This document shows positions 7,406-12,974 of a DNA stretch of 12,974 nucleotides, piece by piece (within the stretch, counting starts at the first letter, position 1; each line of letters begins with the position of its first letter). The DNA comes from Marinilabiliales bacterium. GTDB taxonomy: Bacteria; Bacteroidota; Bacteroidia; Bacteroidales; BM523. Where the stretch lies: positions 1 through 12,974 of the forward strand of contig PKSZ01000374.1 in assembly GCA_002869425.1 (NCBI GenBank), written 5' to 3'. The notes beneath the pieces were generated by a model. The model did no database searches, had not been told where the DNA came from, and saw nothing but the letters and a program-made list of their open reading frames with translations. The position numbers and the translations under genes were made by a program.

Positions 7406-9271
7406 ATGCTCATTGTGAGAAAGTTACTTTTCCTTCTTCTGTTAATTCCCTTTACAAGTGCTCTGGCTCAGAATCAGCATGAAAAAATTGTAGACAGTAT
7501 TTTTACTAAATACAATATCCGGGGAGGATTGTTAATATTTTCTGACTATGATACGCTTATCCATTATTATCCAGAAAATTTGAAAACATACATCCCGGTT
7601 GGAGAAGCCATAACACCATTCATTTCTTTATGCGCTTTGAATGAAAAAATTATTGTAAGCAATCACGAAAAACTACCCGAAAAATTCTATAATACCAATT
7701 TGAGTGATGTATACAAAAACCTCACGCTTAACGACTTAAAAGATAAGGATTCACAATTTTTTACTGGTGCACTTGCTCATAAACTGAGAAAACGTAAATT
7801 AAAGAAATATCTTAAAACAAACCATTACACAAACAAAGAGCTGCCCAAAAATCTCAGAAATATTGTTACTGACTCCACTTTAAAATTCAAACCATACAAT
7901 CAATTGTTATTGTATCAAAAATTACTGAACAACAAGATTGAATTTTCTGATTGGTCAAAAAAATTGGTTAAACAATCGTTTGAATCCTCTGATAGTCTGA
8001 ATAATCGCTATTATTTTTCAAACACAGGCTTTAAAAGTTCAAAAAAAGAATATACAATTTGCATTTCAGGATATTATATAATTAAAGACACCAACTACTA
8101 TATATCCACTGTTTATTCATTTCCCATTCAAGATATAACCCGTTTGAATAAAACCATTTTTGCAGGTCCGCAAATCATCACAGAAGCTCTCCAGTTATTA
8201 GAACTACTACCAAAAAAGAAGATAAAAAAGCCCAAACCAAAACCAAGTCTGGATGAAATGATTGGGCAAATGATACTTGTTGGCGTTGATGGTAATAAAG
8301 TAGATTCTAGCAACAGTACCATTAAAGCAATTCAAAAAGGAACTACAGGAGGAGTTATACTTTATGAAAAAAATATATCTTCTACTCATTCAGAACAAAA
8401 CCTCAAAGCTCTGGTTGATTCGCTTCAGCATTACTCCAAAATTCCTCTATTTATTTGCATCGATCAGGAGGGAGGAAAGGTTAACAGACTGAAAGAAAAA
8501 TATGGTTTCCCAGCCTCTGTTTCTGCGGCTCATCTTGGAAATGTTAACAATATTGACACCACTTATTACTATTCTGAACTGATGGCAAAAACACTCAAAA
8601 ATATTGGAATTAACATCAATTTTGCTCCTGTTCTTGACCTTTCTGTGCAGGATAACTTCATTAAGAAATACGAAAGATGCTTTTCTGATGATCCGGAAAT
8701 AACAACCAAACATGCCATTGAATTTATTAAAGGACACAGAAAACATAATTGCGGTACTGTAGTGAAACACTTTCCGGGACATGGTAGTGCTGATGGCAAC
8801 TCTCATTTTAACATGGTTAACGTTACCAACAGCTGGCAGGAATTTGAACTTATACCCTATAAAAACATCATTGATTCTGGCTATTGCGATGCTGTTATGA
8901 CGGCACATATTATTAATTTTAAACTTGAAGAGGATACCATTCCCAGCACATTATCTTACAAGGTAATTCAGGAACTATTAAGAGATAGCCTCGGCTTTGA
9001 AGGTGTTGTTTTTTCTGATGACATGCAGATGAAAGCTATTTCTGATTATTATGGTTTTAAAAAAGCTGTTAAATTAGCAATCAATGCAGGTGTTGACGTA
9101 TTGATGTATTCACACAATATCAGAGGAACAACAGACCGACAAGCTGAGAAGATTCATAAAACCATTAAAAAACTTGTTGAAGAGGGCGATATTAAAAAAG
9201 AAAGAATAGAAGAAGCATATAATCGTATTATTTCCTTAAAAAAACAAATTAAAGCATATGATGAAGAATAA
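7406..9271 (+). CDS. Secreted pseudo-class-D beta-lactamase-like domain fused to NagZ-like GH3 domain
   Basis: The ATG at 7406 is chosen over the upstream GTG (7343) because it begins a proper signal peptide (residues 1-21, ALA|Q), giving 621 aa. Residues ~28-265 align by eye with class D beta-lactamases (OXA/BlaR sensor): KYNIRGGLLIF, YPENLKTYIPVGEAITPF, SLCAL, NLTLNDLKD, YQKLLNNK, LVKQ, YYFSNTGF. The catalytic positions are altered: SxxK reads E67-A-I-T70, the SxV region reads DSQ (115-117), and KTG reads N206-T-G. A Lys/Pro linker (~269-280) leads to a GH3 domain (281 to ~600) with IDQEGG (D353), KHFPGHG (454-460), H467 and FSDDMQM (likely nucleophile D538). That matches NagZ-type beta-N-acetylhexosaminidases, although the Asp of the Asp-x-His dyad is N465. 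Likely envelope location with a muropeptide or glycan substrate. It overlaps the next gene by 14 bp. The GH3 call is firm; the pseudo-beta-lactamase call is inference. Confidence 0.85.
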   Translation: MLIVRKLLFLLLLIPFTSALAQNQHEKIVDSIFTKYNIRGGLLIFSDYDTLIHYYPENLKTYIPVGEAITPFISLCALNEKIIVSNHEKLPEKFYNTNLSDVYKNLTLNDLKDKDSQFFTGALAHKLRKRKLKKYLKTNHYTNKELPKNLRNIVTDSTLKFKPYNQLLLYQKLLNNKIEFSDWSKKLVKQSFESSDSLNNRYYFSNTGFKSSKKEYTICISGYYIIKDTNYYISTVYSFPIQDITRLNKTIFAGPQIITEALQLLELLPKKKIKKPKPKPSLDEMIGQMILVGVDGNKVDSSNSTIKAIQKGTTGGVILYEKNISSTHSEQNLKALVDSLQHYSKIPLFICIDQEGGKVNRLKEKYGFPASVSAAHLGNVNNIDTTYYYSELMAKTLKNIGININFAPVLDLSVQDNFIKKYERCFSDDPEITTKHAIEFIKGHRKHNCGTVVKHFPGHGSADGNSHFNMVNVTNSWQEFELIPYKNIIDSGYCDAVMTAHIINFKLEEDTIPSTLSYKVIQELLRDSLGFEGVVFSDDMQMKAISDYYGFKKAVKLAINAGVDVLMYSHNIRGTTDRQAEKIHKTIKKLVEEGDIKKERIEEAYNRIISLKKQIKAYDEE

Positions 9272-10100
9272 TTTTATTATAGCATTACTCCTGATAATAC
9301 ATTACAATTCCTTTTCGCAAAAGGCCTTTGTTCCATATACGGATATTGACAGGCAAAACCAGGAAGATATCTACGAGAAAGCAGGCGTAAAATCTTGTAA
9401 AATGACGATTTTTGAGTACAAACTAAAATTACAGGATTTTGAACCTGATGGTAGGCTGGCAGACATATACCAATATGATGAAAACGGACAGATGACAGAA
9501 AAAACTGCATATTTTGCAAATGCCAGCAAAAAAGAAAAATATGTATACAACCAGGATATGAAAATTGTTCAAAAAGAAAATTACCTTCCTGCATCGGTTT
9601 TAAAATCAAAAGAAATATTTGCATATAAGGATAACGGGGATATCATTCAGTCCACTAAATTTAACCATAAGAATACAATTATTGCTACAACCAAATACGA
9701 ATATGGAGAAAGAACTCGTACGCAAATCACAAGAGACACGCTGGATAAGTTAAAATCGAAAATGGAAATTCGTTTGGGTGTTAATGGTGCCATTGAGGAA
9801 CATTTCTTATACAATTGGAAAGATGAAATGTATAAACATGAGATTATTGAGTATAATGAACTTGGGCAAAAAATAAAATGGACTATAATAGACAAATCCT
9901 TTAATCAACACAATATATCTGAATACGATCTGGATGAAAAAGGAAATATTGTTAAGGAAAATGTGTTCAATAAAGATGGTGAATTAAAACGCTATACAGA
10001 AAGTAAATACGATGACCATCAATTAATTACAGAAAGTATATTATTCAGTAAAGATGGAGCACCAAGAACAAAATATGTATATGAATACGAATTTTACTAG
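9258..10100 (+). CDS. Exported YD/MORN-like repeat protein
   Basis: A 280-aa protein with a signal peptide (residues 1-20, FIIALLLII core, SFS|Q). The rest is built of about seven degenerate 20-25-residue beta-hairpin units of the form Y-x-Y-[DNK]-x-x-G-x-[IL]: YDENGQMTEK, YVYNQDMKIVQK, FAYKDNGDIIQS, YEYGERTRTQ, IIEYNELGQKIK, EYDLDEKGNIVK, FNKDGELKRY, FSKDGAPRTK. Such repeats resemble YD (RHS-like) and MORN-type units, common in exported Bacteroidota proteins where they seem structural or binding. No enzymatic motif is seen. The start is either ATG at 9258 or 9261; both lie inside the end of the GH3 gene, so translation is probably coupled and the two products may act together in the envelope. 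The frame ends at TAG 10098-10100, in the same frame as ispD. Confidence 0.7.
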   Translation: MMKNNFIIALLLIIHYNSFSQKAFVPYTDIDRQNQEDIYEKAGVKSCKMTIFEYKLKLQDFEPDGRLADIYQYDENGQMTEKTAYFANASKKEKYVYNQDMKIVQKENYLPASVLKSKEIFAYKDNGDIIQSTKFNHKNTIIATTKYEYGERTRTQITRDTLDKLKSKMEIRLGVNGAIEEHFLYNWKDEMYKHEIIEYNELGQKIKWTIIDKSFNQHNISEYDLDEKGNIVKENVFNKDGELKRYTESKYDDHQLITESILFSKDGAPRTKYVYEYEFY

Positions 10101-10112
10101 ACCATTTTTCAA

Positions 10113-10808
10113 GTGAATACTGAAGCAAAAACATTAATTATTGTAGCGGGAGGAAGCGGAACCAGGATGAAATCTGCCATTCCAAAGCAATTTATTGAAA
10201 TCGATGGAATACCTATTATTTTTCATACCATTGATTGTTTTACAAGAGTATATAACAATATTCAATTGATAATTGCACTTCCTGCCAATGAGTTTGAAAG
10301 ATGGGAAAGGCTATGTAAAGCACATTCATTTACATTTCCTCATTCTTTAGCAAAGGGAGGGAAAACCAGATTTCATTCTGTAAAATCTGCATTAAGCGCA
10401 TGTAAGCCAGAAGGAACAATTGCAGTTCATGATAGCGTAAGGCCATTGGTTTCAAAGCAAACAATTACAATGGGATTTGAAATGGCAAGTAAAAAAGGAT
10501 CGGCTATTCCAGTTACTGATCTTAAAGAGTCTTTAAGAAAGCATACTGACTCTGCAAATATGCAGGTAAACAGATCGGAATACAAAATTGTTCAAACACC
10601 ACAGGTTTTTAATGCACAAAAATTAATAAGCGCATATAAACAGGATTTTTCGAATGAATTTACAGATGATGCCAGTGTTTTTGAAAAAGCAGGTAATCCC
10701 ATTTATACTTACCCGGGAAATGATGAGAACATAAAAATTACAACACCAGTTGATTTAGAATTGTTCAGGATACTGTACAAAAAAAACCCTGGCAATTGTT
10801 CGAAATAA
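10113..10808 (+). CDS. ispD: 2-C-methyl-D-erythritol 4-phosphate cytidylyltransferase
   Basis: A 231-aa enzyme of the MEP isoprenoid pathway. It transfers CMP from CTP to methylerythritol 4-phosphate, giving CDP-methylerythritol and pyrophosphate, in the cytoplasm. The N-terminal nucleotide loop VAGGSGTRM (11-19) carries R18; SAIPKQF (21-27) carries K25; these correspond to the catalytic Arg/Lys of E. coli IspD. Other family motifs: VHDSVRPLV, VQTPQVF, FTDDASVFEKAG and GNDENIKITTPVDL near the C-terminus. The length is normal. The start is a GTG at 10113: the upstream stop TAG at 10098 is in frame and leaves no ATG between. It follows the repeat protein by 12 bp, so it is likely the last gene of the GH3 transcript. 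Its last codons overlap a hairpin that can terminate the opposing transcript. Confidence 0.95.
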   Translation: MNTEAKTLIIVAGGSGTRMKSAIPKQFIEIDGIPIIFHTIDCFTRVYNNIQLIIALPANEFERWERLCKAHSFTFPHSLAKGGKTRFHSVKSALSACKPEGTIAVHDSVRPLVSKQTITMGFEMASKKGSAIPVTDLKESLRKHTDSANMQVNRSEYKIVQTPQVFNAQKLISAYKQDFSNEFTDDASVFEKAGNPIYTYPGNDENIKITTPVDLELFRILYKKNPGNCSK

Positions 10809-10821
10809 ACTACCAGGGTTT
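10779..10821 (-). terminator. Intrinsic terminator of the minus-strand operon
   Basis: A perfect 9-bp inverted repeat (AAACCCTGG at 10784-10792, CCAGGGTTT at 10813-10821, 20-nt loop). On the minus strand it is followed by an 8-U tract corresponding to A's at 10779-10786, so it fits rho-independent termination of the operon transcribed leftwards. On the plus strand the sequence after the stem is not T-rich, so it would work less well for ispD. It lies across the ispD stop codon. Confidence 0.65.
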
Positions 10822-10839
10822 CTAATAAACTTATACATA

Positions 10840-11355
10840 CTACCAATAAATCCGGTATGTAGAATCGCCTAGTTCATCAACCTGTCCTGTGTTGATTCCA
10901 ATCATTTCCAAAATTCCCAACCATACACCAATATACAAATGCTCATTATAACCAGGAGCTGGTGCGTACATCGTGATTTCCTTTTCACTCTCGTTGATAA
11001 TTTTTCTTGGTATAACATCATCACCATTATGATTTGCCAAATATCCTTCGGCTTCAAAACGAACAAAATCAAGAGGTGTTTTTAAATGAGGAGGCATTCC
11101 TGCTGTTCGTTTAATGGTAGGATATACTCTTTTCCCAAGGTTAATTATTGCCTGTTTTGGATCATCATGAGCCTCAGAATATATCGTCATTGTTGTATCC
11201 CAGAGCTTTGTATCGTAAAACTCTTCCGGATCCAACTCCATATGTGTACAACCAGTTTCGTCTTCGAGGTATTCATCTGCCTTCTTAAGAACCTCTGGGT
11301 TATTTTGCATTAACATACATGTTAATGTTATAAATTTTCCTTTAACCTCTGCCAT
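10840..11355 (-). CDS. Small soluble protein, possibly H-NOX/V4R-like sensor fold (171 aa)
   Basis: Not recognised as a characterised family. The 171-aa product is acidic and soluble, with no signal peptide. It starts MAEVKGKFITL, has ELDPEEFYDTKLWD (40-53), LGKRVYPTIK (73-82), TPLDFVRF (93-100), ANHNGDDVIPRK (107-118), APAPGYNEHL and GVWLGILEMIG, and ends YRIYW. Order and spacing of these elements parallel the neighbouring 181-aa protein, so the two are paralogues. Overall layout (start VKG, a Y/FxD helix, an LGK helix, a mid-protein N108-H109 motif, a G...GIL helix, a final beta-strand) is distantly reminiscent of the H-NOX/V4R/Bet3 superfamily of small-molecule-binding proteins; that is inference. 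It is the last gene before the terminator, 15 bp downstream of its paralogue. Confidence 0.7.
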   Translation of the reverse strand: MAEVKGKFITLTCMLMQNNPEVLKKADEYLEDETGCTHMELDPEEFYDTKLWDTTMTIYSEAHDDPKQAIINLGKRVYPTIKRTAGMPPHLKTPLDFVRFEAEGYLANHNGDDVIPRKIINESEKEITMYAPAPGYNEHLYIGVWLGILEMIGINTGQVDELGDSTYRIYW

Positions 11356-11370
11356 AATAAATTTTTTAAA

Positions 11371-11916
11371 TTACCATTCTATTTGATAAGTACATGAGTC
11401 TGCACCATTTTTTCTTGTTGGTTTGCTATCATCCAGAACAACCTCTTCAGCAGCATCGTCCGGACCAAATTTTCTTACAATTGACGTAATAATTCCTTTA
11501 TCAAAATCGCTTGGATATGGATTTTTACATTCCATAACTGCTTTTCTGTTTTTTCCATCAAATGAAACCAGTTTGTAATATCCGATATCGCCACCACGAT
11601 GATTCATTTGGTATGCCATATCAATGGATGCCAATCCTTTCTCAAGATTGTCAATTTCCGGAGGAAACTGTGCATTCTCAGGAATTGCTTTACCAATTAG
11701 AAACAATGTGTTTGAGCCCAATTTCTCACCTATTTTTTCAAATGCACTTAGCCAAGCTTGCTGATTATGCCAGGTATCTTCAGCTGGATTTTCAATTCCG
11801 TTTTCTTTAAGAATTTCATCATCAATTGCTTCAAAGCCTTTCATAGCATTGATAACAGATAATACAGTAGGGCCATTAACCTCTACATTTTTGTCGAATG
11901 ATTTAAATTCTGCCAT
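11371..11916 (-). CDS. Small soluble protein, paralogue of the 171-aa neighbour (181 aa)
   Basis: Middle gene of the minus-strand operon, 21 bp downstream of the PAS protein gene and 15 bp upstream of its paralogue. Features: VNGPTVLSVI start, DTWHNQQAWLSAFEKIG (47-63), FLIGKAIPENAQFPPEID (72-89), YQMNHRGGDIGYYK (102-115, shared N105-H106), CKNPYPSDFDKGII (130-143), DSCTYQIEW at the end (C175). Paralogy is supported by the aligned pairs LxGK, NHxGxD, a Gly-Ile-x(3)-hydrophobic helix and a YxIxW C-terminus. No signal peptide or membrane segment. Function unknown; a ligand-binding sensor of the H-NOX/V4R type is plausible but not proven. Confidence 0.7.
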   Translation of the reverse strand: MAEFKSFDKNVEVNGPTVLSVINAMKGFEAIDDEILKENGIENPAEDTWHNQQAWLSAFEKIGEKLGSNTLFLIGKAIPENAQFPPEIDNLEKGLASIDMAYQMNHRGGDIGYYKLVSFDGKNRKAVMECKNPYPSDFDKGIITSIVRKFGPDDAAEEVVLDDSKPTRKNGADSCTYQIEW

Positions 11917-11937
11917 AGTGTTATAATTTTAAGGTTA

Positions 11938-12974
11938 TTACTTTTTCTTAAGTTTTTCAATTTGTTTTAATGCTTCTTCCAGCTCTTTCTCTTTTTGTGC
12001 AATTTTCGCTTGAAGCATATCTGTTTGAGCTTTAGTCTCTTCTGTCATTGCCTCCTTAAACTCATTCATTTCGATGTTCATTTTCTTTAGCTTACGAGCA
12101 TTTCTATTTAGCTCATTTTCAGCATTCTTTGCTTCACTAATGTCCATAACCAAGAGCAAAACAGAAGTGGTTTCACCCAACTGATCACTTACAGGAGTAA
12201 AGGATTCCAATCCCCAAATATGTTCTTCATCGTTCAAATACTTCGTTTGACAATCGGAAGGTTTTCCACTGAGAACATTATTCCATAAAGCTTCGAATTT
12301 CTCTTCATCGTAAACATCCGGATCAATAATATCTTTATGGTTTTTACCAATCAGTTCTTCTTTGCTTAACCTGATGTGCTTTTCAAATAAATCATTTACA
12401 TCAGTAATATTTCCCTCCTTGTCCAACTCAACTCTTCCCATGGAATGGTTAATAGCTCCGATAACAGCCTCAAGTTCGCTTTCTTTGGCATGCATTGCTT
12501 CCTGTGTAGCAACCAGTTCTTCCATATTCTGACGCATTTCTTCTTCCTGCGCCTGCATTTCTTCGTTTTGCTGCTTCAGTTCTGCTTCCTTATGCTTCAT
12601 CTCTTCCACAAGCTTCTGAGAATTTTCCAGTGTAAGCACAAGTTCTTGTTCCTGTTTCACTACATTGTCAATATTCCTGAAGAAAAACAATAATGTATTT
12701 TCATGATTCAGTTTGTTTACAATTACTTCAGCCATAAATTTAGAGCCATCCTTACGTAAGGCTTTCTGACGCATATTGTCGCCAAATCGTATTTTTTCCT
12801 CTTTCAGAAATTTAAAAATTATCTTATACTCTTGTCCTGTAAGTTCTTCTTCGGTATATCCGCAAAGATCCATAACAGCCTGGTTTACAGTTTCAATTTT
12901 TCCATCTACCAGGGTGAAGATACCATCTTGGGTACCATTAAGTATACCACGAACTTTCTCTTCGTTCTCCTCTG
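11938..12974 (-). CDS. PAS/coiled-coil signalling protein, 5' end outside window
   Basis: The frame is open to the window edge, so the ATG at 12873 is internal; 344 residues are visible. Visible order: a first PAS domain (residues 1 to ~103: DGIFTLVDG, TVNQAVMDLCGYTEEELTG), a Glu/Gln-rich coiled coil (~105-168, with EEMQAQEEEMRQNMEEL), a second PAS domain (~169-283: HSMGRVELDKEGNITDVN, LSKEELIGKNHKDI, VMDISEAKNAENEL), then a second coiled coil running to the C-terminus (~284-344, ending LKKK). No histidine kinase, GGDEF/EAL, methyl-accepting or DNA-binding domain follows, so the visible part senses and oligomerises but shows no enzymatic output; an N-terminal output or transmembrane part may lie outside. 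It is the first visible gene of a three-gene operon with the two paralogous small proteins. Confidence 0.88.
   Translation of the reverse strand, partial: EENEEKVRGILNGTQDGIFTLVDGKIETVNQAVMDLCGYTEEELTGQEYKIIFKFLKEEKIRFGDNMRQKALRKDGSKFMAEVIVNKLNHENTLLFFFRNIDNVVKQEQELVLTLENSQKLVEEMKHKEAELKQQNEEMQAQEEEMRQNMEELVATQEAMHAKESELEAVIGAINHSMGRVELDKEGNITDVNDLFEKHIRLSKEELIGKNHKDIIDPDVYDEEKFEALWNNVLSGKPSDCQTKYLNDEEHIWGLESFTPVSDQLGETTSVLLLVMDISEAKNAENELNRNARKLKKMNIEMNEFKEAMTEETKAQTDMLQAKIAQKEKELEEALKQIEKLKKK

Noticed and set aside
8447..8908. 153-aa minus-strand frame opposite the GH3 domain
   Set aside because: It lies wholly opposite the conserved GH3 catalytic motifs and its product shows no recognisable domain; it is a shadow of the real gene.
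12445..12693. Plus-strand 82-aa Phe/Leu-rich frame opposite the PAS protein
   Set aside because: It is the complement of a Glu/Gln-rich coiled coil, which produces a spurious hydrophobic frame.

Overview
The window looks like a chromosomal segment of an AT-rich member of the Bacteroidota. Evidence seen in the sequence: a secreted M1 peptidase ends in a type IX secretion (T9SS) sorting domain, there are lamin-tail/FlgD-like surface-protein domains, an orphan LytTR regulator, DUF3108 and DUF2461 proteins, weak Shine-Dalgarno signals, and one promoter candidate of the Bacteroidota TTTG/TAnnTTTG type. Order or genus cannot be fixed from the sequence. No rRNA, tRNA, CRISPR array, IS element or phage gene was seen.

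Layout. 1-1844 (+) is the 3' part of a large lamin-tail/Ig-like/FlgD-like surface protein. It converges with a YhbP-type split-barrel protein (1853-2278, -). Then come a T9SS-exported M1 aminopeptidase-like protein (2332-4278, +), a LytTR DNA-binding protein (4362-4913, +) and a small Cys-rich protein of unknown function (5079-5333, -). A coupled pair follows: an MTH1187-type thiamine-binding protein (5480-5791) and a DUF3108 exported protein (5791-6618). A DUF2461 protein (6619-7278, -) abuts it stop to stop. A second coupled unit holds a secreted two-domain protein (7406-9271), an exported YD/MORN-like repeat protein (9258-10100) and ispD (10113-10808). The right end is a minus-strand operon, closed by an intrinsic terminator at 10779-10821. 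It encodes a PAS/coiled-coil protein (cut by the window edge) and two related ~175-aa proteins.

Two places deserve attention. First, the 7406-9271 protein appears to carry an N-terminal domain homologous to class D (OXA/BlaR-type) serine beta-lactamases in which the active-site motifs are replaced (SxxK to ExxT, KTG to NTG). A basic KPKP linker joins it to a NagZ-like GH3 domain whose Asp-His dyad reads Asn-Ser-His. This suggests a peptidoglycan-fragment-binding or regulatory pseudoenzyme attached to a glycosidase. Second, the right-hand operon couples a PAS/coiled-coil protein with no visible output domain to two paralogous small proteins that share an Asn-His-x-Gly-x-Asp motif and a Tyr-x-Ile-x-Trp C-terminus. 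They are distantly reminiscent of the H-NOX/V4R/Bet3 sensor superfamily and may form an uncharacterised sensory module.

The other genes are mostly recognisable housekeeping, envelope or surface functions. All family assignments come from reading motifs by eye; no database search was run.
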